Below are positions 38,901-46,727 of a DNA stretch of 64,000 nt, piece after piece. Position numbers and translations under genes: made by a program. A model generated the notes under the pieces. It was not told the origin of the DNA. It did not search any database and was given only the letters and a program-made list of their open reading frames with translations. Position 1 is the stretch's first letter; each line of letters begins with the position of its first letter. The stretch lies in contig NZ_CP108476.1 in assembly GCF_036226465.1 (NCBI RefSeq), positions 7,254,001-7,318,000 on the forward strand, read 5' to 3'. The DNA is from Kitasatospora sp. NBC_01250 (GTDB lineage Bacteria > Actinomycetota > Actinomycetes > Streptomycetales > Streptomycetaceae).

Positions 38901-40096
38901 GCACCCGCCGCTTCGACCTCGACCCCGCCGGCCGGGTCACCGCCGTCCACGCCGCCGACTGGACCGAGCGCTACGCCTACGACGACGCCGGCAACCTCAC
39001 CCACGCCGACTGGCCCGCCCGCGACGACAGCGCCCACGGCCCCCGCAGCTACACCGGCACCCGGATCACCGCCGCCGGCCGTATCCGCTACACACACGAC
39101 GCCCAGGGCCGCGTCACCACCCGCCGCCGGCGCACCCTCTCCGGCCGCACCGACACCTGGCACTACACCTGGGACCCCGAGGACCGCCTCACCGCCGTCA
39201 CCACCCCCGACGGCATCGAATGGCTCTACCACTACGACCCCTTCGGCCGCCGCATCGCCAAACAGTGCCCCGCCACCGCCGAGTGGACCCTCTTCACCTG
39301 GGACAGCACCACCCTCGCCGAACAGACCGCCCAGGGCCCCACCCTCCCCGGCCCCTACACCCTCACCTGGGACCACGACGGGCTGCACCCCCTCACCCAG
39401 ACCGAACACCTCCACCTCACCGACGACGAAGTCGACCGCCGCTTCTTCGCCATCGTCACCGACCTCATCGGCACCCCCACCCACCTCCTCAACCCCACCG
39501 ACGGCACCACCGCCTGGCAAGCCCGCACCACCCTCTGGGGCACCACCACCCAGCCCAAGAGCGCCACCACCACAACCCCACTCCGCTTCCCCGGCCAGTA
39601 CCACGACCCCGAGACGCGACTCCACTACAACCTCCACCGCCACTACGACCCAGACACCGCCCGCTACCTCACCCCCGACCCCCTCGGCCTCACGCCCGCA
39701 CCCAACCCCGCCACCTACGTCCACAACCCGCACACGTGGAGCGACCCACTCGGACTGTTCCCTTGCGATGAAGACATTCAAAAGATGAAGGACTCGGCCT
39801 ACGATCAGTTCAAGGACACTCCTTTCACCAATGCCGGACGGGCGCTCACCAAGAAGCTCGGCCGCGGCCCAGAGGCTCCGAAGTGGGACCACCTCCGGCC
39901 CGATAAGACGAACGAGGCTGGCTACAACGATTCGGCGAAGAAATTCCTTGATGGCCTACTCGGTGATCCATCGACAAGCTATTCCGTCGAACAGGGAAGA
40001 GTGGCAGGTGTGTACCATGATCTGCATTCATTCCGAAATGGCAGCGGGATCGGTGCCAGATTCGAGATGGATGGAACATTTGTCGGATTCGTCTGA
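35414..40096 (+). CDS. RHS-repeat polymorphic toxin with WXG-type N-terminus
   Basis: 1,560 residues from ATG 35414. Residues 1-170 form a WXG-like trafficking region (SSHWQGQAADAFRAKF) ahead of a helical linker (about 170-400). A DUF6531-like start follows at about 434 (KSDPIDMATGYMTLTQTDAH), then about 900 residues of YD/RHS repeats, then the RHS core end (RFPGQYHDPETRLHYNLHRH ... YLTPDPLGL, ending at about 1449). The variable tip is about 111 residues and ends GIGARFEMDGTFVGFV. This resembles the end of BECR-fold (RelE/barnase-like) RNase tips; that is inference. No signal peptide is present; type VII-like export is likely. Base composition drops in AT-richer sequence from about 39760, as expected for a swapped tip. 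Confidence 0.9.
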   Translation: MGFLDDVGDGLEGLYKDGKKQVGQVLDQNAHTVGGMLDFVGLHDAANMVDNWGDSVADDLGAQVGEKQLGQSEDPKDLVHGDAKALGDTAAHLRKFHDAFQETGSGLQALDSSHWQGQAADAFRAKFEPHPALWLTAADACAAAATALDGFAQTVTWAQGQAKEAIDAYNAAKKAHQQAQAAYNASVSSYNDAVKTWNKAAAQPNPNPGPKPTDPGDFHDPSTDQLTHAQDLLRAARTGRDQAADSAAKALQAATATAPTTPSFTQRMKLDSMDLAEGGAMGGAHLYGGIFKGAADIVDFGRGLNPMDVYNVTHPATYLDHLNQTAAGLVHANMHPTDVVKSLVGSGWGSDPFEAGGKLLTNVAFGALTDGAGPEADAAAAAAKTTAAAAAKTTAEDAGKNAAKDAAQDAAGGGGRDAVKDPDINGRDPGDRVCKSDPIDMATGYMTLTQTDAHLAGVLPLLFTRTHDSHYRAGRWMGPSWACTFDERLEVDAEGVVLLRGDGIALAYPHPAPGTPTLPVTGARWPLAVDAEGRYTVTDPATGHIRTFRPDPAQPASPAQAAGHVLAPLDSITDRAGHQLVFDYDHDGILMGIRHSAGYHLEVDVTDFRITALRTAGLELVRYGYTEGHLTEIVNSSGLPLRFEYDTAGRMTAWIDRNESRYDYVYDDQDRCISQGGSGGHLRWRYDYRPGLTLATDSLGAVNRYEVNERHQITAHTDPLGHTTRYTRDHRHRLLATTDPLGRTTAFEYDAAGNTTTVTRPDGARSTAAYNTQGLPVTVTGPDGSNWRQTYDGHGNRTSVTDPAGATTLFGYDAHGHLASLTDALGHTTAVHCDAAGLVLSATDPLGATTAYQRDGFGRPVTITDPLRNSTRLTWSPEGLLTSRTTPDGATETWTHDGEGNTLTHTDQLGATTTFEYTDFDLLTARTTPDGARHTFTHDTELRLIEVTNPQGLTWTYQHDRAGRLTAETDFDGRTLAYTHDAAGQLAARTNGLGESIGYTYDLLGNLTGKDVEGDLTSYTHDALGRLLTATGPAVELTRTLDPLGRLLTETVNGRTLTNTYDPLGRRTSRTTPGGTLSTWAYDPAGNPLALTTGGHTLTFDYDAAGRETTRHLTDTVTVTSGYDPLGRRTAQALTVGPDVLQHRAYRYRADGNLTGIDDRQTGTRRFDLDPAGRVTAVHAADWTERYAYDDAGNLTHADWPARDDSAHGPRSYTGTRITAAGRIRYTHDAQGRVTTRRRRTLSGRTDTWHYTWDPEDRLTAVTTPDGIEWLYHYDPFGRRIAKQCPATAEWTLFTWDSTTLAEQTAQGPTLPGPYTLTWDHDGLHPLTQTEHLHLTDDEVDRRFFAIVTDLIGTPTHLLNPTDGTTAWQARTTLWGTTTQPKSATTTTPLRFPGQYHDPETRLHYNLHRHYDPDTARYLTPDPLGLTPAPNPATYVHNPHTWSDPLGLFPCDEDIQKMKDSAYDQFKDTPFTNAGRALTKKLGRGPEAPKWDHLRPDKTNEAGYNDSAKKFLDGLLGDPSTSYSVEQGRVAGVYHDLHSFRNGSGIGARFEMDGTFVGFV

Positions 40097-40114
40097 GGCG
40101 GAAAGGCTGCCAGC

Positions 40115-40357
40115 GTGTCGGTGATTCGAGAGTTCAAGGGTGCGATGGTCGAGATCACGGCATTCGCCGACATCGTCGGAGAGTGCGAAACCCTCGAGTT
40201 CAACTCACTCTCTCCGTCACGGAGGCTCGACATGGCCGTGAGCCAGCGGGACGACGATCAGCAGCACCTGTACTTCAGCATCAACGGCCAACTTGACCTT
40301 GATGCTGACTATGTCCTCTGGGCCATCCAGTACGCCAAGGACTATTTCGTCTGCTGA
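40115..40357 (+). CDS. Candidate immunity protein for the RHS toxin
   Basis: 80 residues from GTG 40115, 18 bp after the toxin stop. The sequence is acidic (for example VSQRDDDQQ, GQLDLDADYV) and matches no family I recognise. Position directly behind the toxin tip, small size, acidity and the same lowered GC content are the hallmarks of a cognate immunity gene. It is followed by an IS element. Confidence 0.7.
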   Translation: MSVIREFKGAMVEITAFADIVGECETLEFNSLSPSRRLDMAVSQRDDDQQHLYFSINGQLDLDADYVLWAIQYAKDYFVC

Positions 40358-40414
40358 TCAACGCAGCGTTCGACCGACGCGCTGCCGAACCGAGCCGGCC
40401 TCAGCCCTAACCCC

Positions 40415-41627
40415 TGAAGGGTGTCTGCACTGTCGCTACGGTGGCTGAGCAGCGGCTTTCCGAGCGGGCGGGTTCTGGGCATGATCGTTGACCGTGGCTC
40501 TTCGTCTGCTTTACTTGATCTTCTGCCGGGTGCTGGGCCGGCTTGCCCTGTTGGGTCGTTCCTCTGCCGTGAAGAATGCCGAGATCCTGGCCCTGCGGCA
40601 CGAGGTGGCCGTACTGCGCCGCCAGGTGGAGCGGCCGCGGATGTCCTGGGTGGACCGCGCTGTGCTATCCGCGCTGGCCCGCCAGTTGCCGTCGATGCTG
40701 CGTCGGCATCGGCTCGTCACTCCGGGCACGCTGCTGTCCTGGCATCGGCGTTTGGTGCGCTGGAAGTGGCGACAGCCACCGGCCAGACCCGGCCGGCCAC
40801 CAGTGCCCGAAGAGATCGTCGCGCTCATCCAGCGCCTGGCCAGGGAGAACCCGACCTGGGGGTACGTCAGGATCGAGGGCGAGCTGCGGCGGCTCGGCCA
40901 CCGGGTCGCCGCAGCCAGCATCCGTCGAGTCCTGCGTCGCCTGGGCCTGCCGCCCGCACCCCAGCGCGTCAGTCGGCAGAGCTGGCGGACCTTCGTGCAG
41001 ACGCAGGCTCACACGCTCCTTGCCTGCGACCTCATGCACGTGGACACTGTCTTCCTTCAGCGCCTGTACGTCTTCTTCGTCATTGAGATCAAGACCAGGC
41101 GGGTCCATGTCCTTGGTGTCACAGCGCATCCCATGGGGGAGTGGGTGGCTCAGCTCGCCCGGAACTTGCTGATGGACCTGGGCGACCGAGCCGGTGACTT
41201 TCGGTTCCTCATCCGCGACCGCGACGCGAAGTTCACCGCCGCCTTCGACGCCGTCCTCGCCGGTAACGGCACGACGGTGATCCTGACCCCGCCGCAGAGC
41301 CCGCGCTCGAACGCCTTCGCGGAACGGTGGATACGCACTGTGCGAGCCGAATGCACCGACCGTCTGCTCATCGCCGGTGAGCGGCACCTGCGTGCCGTGC
41401 TCGGCGAATACGCCGAGCACTACAACACCGGAAGAGCCCATCGCGGCCTCGACCTACGTGCCCCGGGTGACGAACCGAATGTCATCCCTCTGCCCGCTGC
41501 CGCGATCAGGCGCCGCCGAGTGCTCGGTGGCCTGCTCAACGAGTACCACGCCACCTCAATCAGCCCACCTCTTGACTCTCATCAAAGGCCCAGTTCAGCG
41601 GCCTGATCGGAGTTTTGGCACCCTTCA
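40415..41627 (+). mobile_element. IS element, DDE (rve) transposase type
   Basis: About 1.2 kb around a single transposase gene. The 9-bp sequence TGAAGGGTG (40415-40423) recurs inverted as CACCCTTCA (41619-41627), with weaker matching inside. No clear target duplication is seen, so the exact ends are tentative. Confidence 0.5.
40488..41606 (+). CDS. Transposase, integrase-core (rve) family
   Basis: 372 residues from TTG 40488; GTG 40494 (MALRLLYLIF) is equally possible. An N-terminal helical/HTH part with NAEILALRHEVAVLRRQVER leads to a retroviral-integrase-like core. The DDE residues are visible in LLACDLMHVDT, LIRDRDAKFT and SPRSNAFAERWIRTVRAE, followed by YAEHYNTGRAHRGLDLRAP. All motifs are complete, so it may be active. 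There is no overlapping orfA, unlike classical IS3 elements. It lies between the toxin/immunity pair and a recombinase remnant. Confidence 0.85.
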   Translation: MTVALRLLYLIFCRVLGRLALLGRSSAVKNAEILALRHEVAVLRRQVERPRMSWVDRAVLSALARQLPSMLRRHRLVTPGTLLSWHRRLVRWKWRQPPARPGRPPVPEEIVALIQRLARENPTWGYVRIEGELRRLGHRVAAASIRRVLRRLGLPPAPQRVSRQSWRTFVQTQAHTLLACDLMHVDTVFLQRLYVFFVIEIKTRRVHVLGVTAHPMGEWVAQLARNLLMDLGDRAGDFRFLIRDRDAKFTAAFDAVLAGNGTTVILTPPQSPRSNAFAERWIRTVRAECTDRLLIAGERHLRAVLGEYAEHYNTGRAHRGLDLRAPGDEPNVIPLPAAAIRRRRVLGGLLNEYHATSISPPLDSHQRPSSAA

Positions 41628-41629
41628 CG

Positions 41630-41916
41630 GTTCCGGCACCCGCCGCACCCAAGCCCTGACCGAACAGCAGATCACCGACCTCGTGAACCAGGCCGGCAGC
41701 ATGGTCGACGTCCTGCACGACGCCAACCCCGAGATCAAGCGCCAGACCTACGCCGCTCTCGGCCTACGCTGCGACTACAACCACGCACAACGCAAAATGC
41801 AGGTCAGGATCGCTCCTGACCTGCATTCCCTGGCCAACCATGTTGGCCAATGGGTCGTGTCCGAGGGGGGACTTGAACCCCCACGCCCGATAAAGGGCAC
41901 TAGCACCTCAAGCTAG
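41630..41916 (+). pseudogene. Serine recombinase C-terminal remnant 2
   Basis: The open frame downstream of the IS reads RTQALTEQQITDLVNQAGSM, then VDVLHDANPEIKRQTYAALG and LRCDYNHAQRKMQVRIAPDL, the same type of C-terminal recombinase tail as remnant 1 but with a different sequence. It has no start or catalytic domain and its frame runs into the antisense strand of the tRNA-Leu gene (stop at 41916). An integrase end abutting a tRNA is the usual picture at the border of an integrative element. It probably lost its 5' part through the IS insertion. Confidence 0.6.
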
Positions 41917-41942
41917 CGCGTCTGCCATTCCGCCACCCGGAC
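41858..41942 (-). tRNA. tRNA-Leu (anticodon GAG)
   Basis: 85 nt on the minus strand. The 7-bp acceptor stem GTCCGGG / CTCGGAC has one G-U pair and discriminator A. The anticodon stem CTAGC/GCTAG encloses TTGAGGT, giving anticodon GAG. A long variable arm (GCCC..GGGC) marks class II leucine tRNA, and the T-arm has GTTCAAGTC. CCA is not encoded. It borders the accessory island and is a likely integration site. Confidence 0.93.
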
Positions 41943-42368
41943 AGGGTGTGTGCCTCGGGGTTCTTCGTGCTGTCCCCCGCGGCGACAGAGAGAACACTAT
42001 CAGGCTTTCGGGGTACCTCCGACCCACCCGTCCCCGCCGCCCACCTGCGGTTCTCGCTCCCCGTGGGCGTCCGGGTGGCTGCCCAGGTCCCGGGCGCGGG
42101 GGCGGCTGCGACCGGCGACGACGGCGGGTCGGGGTGGATGAACGGTCGTGGGTCGGTGGCGCAGGGAAAGTCGGCCAGGAAGTGGGCTGTTGTGGTCATG
42201 GTCGGTCGGAAGCGGTCTGCCAGGGGCAAGTTCCTCGACCGGGCGCGGGGATTCCGGTCGCTCTCCTAGCCTCGGACATGAAGGGGAGCCCTGAACGGAA
42301 CACCCCGTTCCCGGATGGTCGGCCGGTGCCGGCGGTGCCTCCCGAGGCCCGACGAAGGGTGGCTGGAC

Positions 42369-42896
42369 GTGGAGCGGACGACGACGGGGACTTCGACGGT
42401 GGTGGCGCCGGTCCAGGTGCCGGACGGGGTCGAGGTGGAGCGGGCCGCCGACGGGCTGTGGCGGATCGTCGCCGGGGCGCGGGAGTCCTCGGTGCCGCGG
42501 GTCCGGCACGCGGTGCGTGACCTGCTACGGGCCCGCGGGCTGGCCGGGGAGTGCTACGAGGACCTCACCGACGGCCTGCTGCTGATCGTCTCGGAACTGG
42601 TCACCAACGCCGTCACGCATGCCGCGGTGCTCTCGCCCCGGGTGACCACGGAGGTGTCGATCGGCCGCGGCCAGGTGCGGGTGGCGGTGGAGGACGGGCA
42701 CCCGCACCGGCCCAAGGCCGTGCAGAGCGATCCCGAGCAGACCGGCGGGCGCGGGCTGCTGCTGGTCAAGAGCATCGCGCTGGCGGCCGGCGGCGCCTGC
42801 GACGTGGAGCGGACCGGCGACGGCGGCAAGGTGATCTGGGCCTCGCTGCCGCTCCCCGCCGCCGAGCGGGCGGGGAGCGGCGCGAGCAGCCGTTGA
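42369..42896 (+). CDS. Anti-sigma-type ATP-binding protein (HATPase_c, RsbW-like)
   Basis: 175 residues from GTG 42369, chosen because GAAGGG lies about 9 bp upstream; a longer frame from 42315 adds 18 low-quality residues. The GHKL ATPase motifs are present: N-box SELVTNAVTHA, a VAVEDGHPHRP G1-like block and GGRGLLLVKSIA (G2). These small single-domain kinases regulate sigma factors or anti-anti-sigma proteins and are numerous in Streptomyces. The target is unknown; no sigma factor or anti-anti-sigma gene is adjacent. It converges with idi. Confidence 0.85.
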   Translation: MERTTTGTSTVVAPVQVPDGVEVERAADGLWRIVAGARESSVPRVRHAVRDLLRARGLAGECYEDLTDGLLLIVSELVTNAVTHAAVLSPRVTTEVSIGRGQVRVAVEDGHPHRPKAVQSDPEQTGGRGLLLVKSIALAAGGACDVERTGDGGKVIWASLPLPAAERAGSGASSR

Positions 42897-42928
42897 ACGG
42901 CCCCACGAGGGCGCCGATCGGCCCGGAC

Positions 42929-43534
42929 CTACCAGCTCGGTCCGGCGATCTCCCGGATCCCCGGCAGGGCGGCCTCGAAGACCGTGTTGAACCAGACCGA
43001 GAACGGCCGCTCCTGCTGGAGCTCCTTCAGTTCCCGGGCCGTCACGAAGCGGGTGTCGTCGACCTCCTCCGGGTCGGGCCGCAGCTCGTCGGTGAGCAGG
43101 CCGACGAAGAGGTGGTTCCACTCCCGCTCGATCAGCCCGGAGGCCTCGTCCGGCAGGTCGTAGCGCACGGTGCCCGCCGCGCCGAGCAGGCTGGGGGCGG
43201 CGCCGAGCTCCTCGGCGGTGCGCCGGGCGGCGGCCACGAACGGCGGCTCGCCGGGGTAGGGGTGGCCGCAGCAGGTGTTGGACCAGACACCGGGGGAGTG
43301 GTACTTGCTCAGCGCGCGGCGCTGCAGCAGCAGCCGGCCCTGCTGGTCGAAGAGGAAGACCGAGAATGCCCGGTGCAGGTGGCCGGGCTGCTGGTGGGCC
43401 CAGAGCTTCTCGGCGGTGCCGATGGTGGCACCCTCGTCGTCCACCAGCTCGAGCAGGATCTCGGGAGCGGCCGCGGGCTCCGCGACCCCGCCGGCCGGGT
43501 CGGTGGCAAGGCTGGTCGATGAACTCTCGGGCAT
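42929..43534 (-). CDS. idi: Isopentenyl-diphosphate delta-isomerase, type I
   Basis: 201 residues from ATG 43534, chosen for its AAAGAGG ribosome site and standard length; a longer frame to 43660 adds a Gly/Pro-rich stretch. Nudix-like fold with WSNTCCGHPYPGE (active-site cysteine and metal-binding histidines) and the downstream REWNHLFVGLL block with a catalytic glutamate. It balances IPP and DMAPP for isoprenoids. The hopanoid cluster with dxs and ispG lies 7 kb away on the other strand, so it is well placed to serve it. Confidence 0.93.
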   Translation of the reverse strand: MPESSSTSLATDPAGGVAEPAAAPEILLELVDDEGATIGTAEKLWAHQQPGHLHRAFSVFLFDQQGRLLLQRRALSKYHSPGVWSNTCCGHPYPGEPPFVAAARRTAEELGAAPSLLGAAGTVRYDLPDEASGLIEREWNHLFVGLLTDELRPDPEEVDDTRFVTARELKELQQERPFSVWFNTVFEAALPGIREIAGPSW

Positions 43535-44075
43535 AGCGCCTCTTTCGGCACGGGGACCGGCGCCGCCACCCGGATACGCCACCCGGGCGAGCCCCCCCGG
43601 TCCAGCGGACGGCAGCACACCCCCGGGCGCGAACAGTGCCGTGTCGCGTACGGAGGGCATCGGTGCCAGTCTGCCGTATGCCCGAGGTGCTGGGACGGAT
43701 TCGACGCACCATCCCCGGGATCACCGGTGCGGGGGAGCCGGGGAGCAGCATCGACCAGAACGGATGTCCGAGTGGGTCGATATGTTCGTACACCAGTCCG
43801 ACACGTGACCGCCACGCAACCGTCCGAGCACCCTCACCGGAGGGCCGGATCCGCCTCCCGCGGCGCACCTGCGGGGGCCGGGCGGCGTTCGGGCCGGTGG
43901 TGCCGGTCGCCTACCATCACTAACGACACGGTGCACCGCCGAGCGGCGGGACCGGGGCGTCGTTCCGTGGGCGGGCACATGCGGGTACGGATGTGCACCG
44001 GCAGGCCCGCGGACGGTCGAGGGGAACCCCAGGGCGGCACTGCGCACCCGGTACCGACGAAACAGGAGACCCCGC
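43535..44075. other. Divergent intergenic region idi / nucleotidyltransferase
   Basis: 541 bp. I see no gene, tRNA or strong hairpin. It must hold the idi promoter and the promoter of the surface-polymer operon. A TACCAT near 43913 is a weak -10 candidate for the latter. Confidence 0.45.
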
Positions 44076-44831
44076 ATGATCGGCCTCGTTCTGGCGGCCG
44101 GAGCCGGCCGCCGGCTCCGCCCGTACACCGACACCCTGCCCAAGGCGCTGGTGCCGGTCGACGGCGAGAAGACCGTGCTGGATCTCACCCTCGGCAACTT
44201 CGCCGAGGTCGGCCTGCGCGAGGCCGCGATCGTGGTCGGCTACCGCAAGGAGGCCGTGTACGAGCGCCAGGAGGCACTGGAGCAGAAGTACGGCGTCAAG
44301 CTCACCCTGGTCGAGAACGACAAGGCCGAGGAGTGGAACAACGCCTACTCCCTCTGGTGCGCCCGTGAGCTGTTCACCGAGGGCCTGCTGCTGGCCAACG
44401 GCGACACCGTGCACCCGGCCTCGGTGCAGCGCACCATGCTGGACGGCAACGACCGCCTGATCGCCGAGGGTCGCACCCCGGGCATCCTGCTCGCGCTGGA
44501 CACCCACAAGAAGCTGGCCGACGAGGAGATGAAGGTCGTCGTCGACCCGGTCAAGGGCATGCAAAGGATCACCAAGCTGATGGACCCGGCCGAGGCGACC
44601 GGCGAGTACATCGGCGTCACCGTGATCAACCCGTCCGCCGCCGCCGACCTGGCCGACGCGCTGCGCACCGCCTACGAGCGCGACCCGCAGCTCTACTACG
44701 AGGACGGCTACCAGGAGATGACCGACCGCGGCCTGCGGATCGACGTGCAGCCGATCGGCGAGGTCTCCTGGGTCGAGGTCGACAACCACGAGGACCTGGC
44801 CAAGGCCCGGGAGATCGCGTGCCAGTACTGA
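44076..44831 (+). CDS. Sugar/alcohol-phosphate nucleotidyltransferase
   Basis: 251 residues. Nucleotidyl-transferase fold with the signature LVLAAGAGRRLRPYTDTLPK and the metal-binding LANGDT. It activates a phosphorylated small molecule as an NDP derivative. Because the next two genes are a glycerol-1-phosphate dehydrogenase-like enzyme and a CDP-alcohol transferase, I infer a CTP-dependent activation of glycerol phosphate or another polyol phosphate; sequence alone does not prove this. First gene of a six-gene operon. The end overlaps the next gene by 13 bp. Confidence 0.85.
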   Translation: MIGLVLAAGAGRRLRPYTDTLPKALVPVDGEKTVLDLTLGNFAEVGLREAAIVVGYRKEAVYERQEALEQKYGVKLTLVENDKAEEWNNAYSLWCARELFTEGLLLANGDTVHPASVQRTMLDGNDRLIAEGRTPGILLALDTHKKLADEEMKVVVDPVKGMQRITKLMDPAEATGEYIGVTVINPSAAADLADALRTAYERDPQLYYEDGYQEMTDRGLRIDVQPIGEVSWVEVDNHEDLAKAREIACQY

Positions 44832-45880
44832 CCCGGCTGATTCCCTCGCCGGTCTTCGTCGAGATCCGCCCGGGCGCCCTGGACTCGCTGGCCGGCATCC
44901 TCGCCGACCAGCGGCTGTCGACCGCCGGGCGGGTCGCGGTGGCGATCAGCAACGGCTCGGGGGCCCGGCTGCGCGACCGCCTGCTGCCGATGCTGCCGAA
45001 CGCCGACTGGTTCGAGGCCGGGGACGGCACCCTGGACGGCGCGGTGCGGCTGGCGGACGAGGTCAAGAGCGGCCACTACGACGTCCTGGTGGGCCTCGGG
45101 GGCGGTAAGATCATCGACGCCGCCAAGTACGCCGCCGCGCGGGTCGGGCTGCCCCTGGTCGCCGTCGCCACCAACCTGGCGCACGACGGCATCTGCTCGC
45201 CGGTCTCGACCCTCGACAACGACGCGGGGCGGGGCTCCTACGGGGTGCCCGGACCGATCGGCATCGTGGTCGACCTGGACGTGATCCAGCAGGCCCCGCA
45301 GCGCTTCGTGGCGGCCGGCATCGGTGACGTCCTGTCCAACATCTCGGCCTGCGCCGACTGGGAACTCTCCCAGCGCGAAACGGGCGAGAAGGTGGACGGA
45401 CTGGCGGTGGCGATGGCCCGCTCGGCGGGCGAGAACCTGCTGCACCACCCGGGCGCCCTGGAGGACGCGGACCTCCTTACGGCGCTCGCGGAAGCACTGG
45501 TACTGTCCGGCATCGCGATGAGCATCGCGGGCAGCACCCGGCCTTCCTCGGGTGCCTGTCACGAGATCTCGCACGCCTTGGACGTGCTCTATCCCAAGCG
45601 TTCGGCTCAGCACGGCGAACAGGTCGGCCTCGGCGCGGCCTTCGCGAGCTTCCTGCGGGGCGAGCACGAGCTGACCGGGCTGATCGTCGACCGTCTGCGG
45701 GCCCACGGCCTGCCGGTGACTGCCGATCAGATCGGTTTCACCGAGGCGGAGTTCATCGAAGCGGTGCACTACGCTCCGAATACCCGCCCGGGGCGCTTCA
45801 CGATTCTTGAGTACCTCGACCTCTCCCCAGCAGCGATCAGGGACGCGTACGCCGACTATGTCCAAGCCGTCAACAGCTGA
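44819..45880 (+). CDS. sn-glycerol-1-phosphate dehydrogenase-like (EgsA/AraM family)
   Basis: 353 residues from GTG 44819. The iron-containing alcohol dehydrogenase fold is visible as VLVGLGGGKIIDAAKYAA (NAD-binding), VATNLAHDGICSPVSTL and metal-site histidines in CHEISHALD and QHGEQVGLG. The NLAHDG block and overall length fit the G1P dehydrogenase branch (archaeal EgsA, Bacillus AraM), which reduces dihydroxyacetone phosphate to sn-glycerol-1-phosphate, the mirror image of the usual bacterial G3P. Coupled to genes on both sides by overlap. The exact substrate is inferred. Confidence 0.8.
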   Translation: MPVLTRLIPSPVFVEIRPGALDSLAGILADQRLSTAGRVAVAISNGSGARLRDRLLPMLPNADWFEAGDGTLDGAVRLADEVKSGHYDVLVGLGGGKIIDAAKYAAARVGLPLVAVATNLAHDGICSPVSTLDNDAGRGSYGVPGPIGIVVDLDVIQQAPQRFVAAGIGDVLSNISACADWELSQRETGEKVDGLAVAMARSAGENLLHHPGALEDADLLTALAEALVLSGIAMSIAGSTRPSSGACHEISHALDVLYPKRSAQHGEQVGLGAAFASFLRGEHELTGLIVDRLRAHGLPVTADQIGFTEAEFIEAVHYAPNTRPGRFTILEYLDLSPAAIRDAYADYVQAVNS

Positions 45881-46727
45881 GCCCCGAGCCTCGGCCGCCG
45901 CCGCGCCCCCGGTCGCCGGCCGCGCCGTGGTCGACCTCGCGGTTCGCCCCTCGATCGAGGAGCTGCGCGCGGTGATCCACCCGGCGGGCATGCTCCAGCG
46001 CCGCAGCGCCGAGCACTGGGCGGGCCGGCTCTACATGCGCGGCATCTCGCTGCGGATCACCCGGGTGCTGTCGACGGTCACCGCGATCACGCCCAACGGC
46101 CTGACCTACGCGATGATGTGCACCGGCGTCCTGGCCGGTGCGGGGCTGCTCCTCCCGGGCCTCGCCGGTGCGGTCGTCGGCGCGCTGCTGATTCAGCTCT
46201 ACCTGCTGCTCGACTGCGTGGACGGCGAGGTGGCCCGCTGGCGCCGGCAGACCTCGCTGACCGGCGTCTACCTGGACCGGGTCGGCCACTACATGTCGGA
46301 GGCCGCGCTGCTCACCGGCCTCGGCCTGCGCGGCGCCGACCTGCTGCACCGCAGCGGCGGCGCCACCCACTGGGAGTGGGCCTTCCTCGGCACCCTGGCC
46401 GCGCTCGGCGCGATCCTGATCAAGTCCGAGACCGACCTGGTCGACGTCGCCCGGGCCCGCAGCGGAATGACGGCGGTGGCCGACAGCGCCTCGGTGCCGC
46501 GCTCCGCCGGCGTGGCCAGGGCCCGCCAGGTCGCCTCGCTGCTGAAGTTCCACCGGCTGGTCGGTGCGGTCGAGGCCTCGCTCCTCATCCTGGCCGCCGG
46601 GATCGCCGACGCGGTGCACGGCGGGCTCCTCTTCACCCGTCTCGCGGTGGTCGTGCTGGCCGCGATCGCCATGCTGCAGACCGTTCTCCACCTGCTCAGC
46701 ATCGTCCTCTCCAGTCGGCTGCGGTGA
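45858..46727 (+). CDS. CDP-alcohol phosphatidyltransferase family membrane protein
   Basis: 289 residues from ATG 45858, overlapping the previous gene by 23 bp. Several membrane helices are visible. The family motif D(x2)DG(x2)AR(x8)G(x3)D(x3)D is present as D119, D122-G123, A126-R127, G136 and D140, but the last aspartate is H144 (YLDRVGHYMSE). That aspartate is thought to be the catalytic base in characterised members, so the reaction or substrate may differ. It would transfer a phosphoalcohol from a CDP-alcohol to an acceptor, probably using the product of the upstream nucleotidyltransferase. Confidence 0.85.
   Translation: MSKPSTAEPRASAAAAPPVAGRAVVDLAVRPSIEELRAVIHPAGMLQRRSAEHWAGRLYMRGISLRITRVLSTVTAITPNGLTYAMMCTGVLAGAGLLLPGLAGAVVGALLIQLYLLLDCVDGEVARWRRQTSLTGVYLDRVGHYMSEAALLTGLGLRGADLLHRSGGATHWEWAFLGTLAALGAILIKSETDLVDVARARSGMTAVADSASVPRSAGVARARQVASLLKFHRLVGAVEASLLILAAGIADAVHGGLLFTRLAVVVLAAIAMLQTVLHLLSIVLSSRLR

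Noticed and set aside
37300..39600. Repetitive pattern suggestive of a CRISPR or satellite array
   Set aside because: The periodicity comes from YD/RHS protein repeats (for example TYDPLGRRT); there are no constant repeats with unique spacers.
40405..41635. Target-site duplication flanking the IS element
   Set aside because: The bases outside the inverted TGAAGGGTG repeats do not match each other, so no duplication can be claimed.
43535..43660. Longer idi start at 43660
   Set aside because: The added 42 residues are Gly/Pro-rich, and ATG 43534 has a clear ribosome site and gives the standard length.
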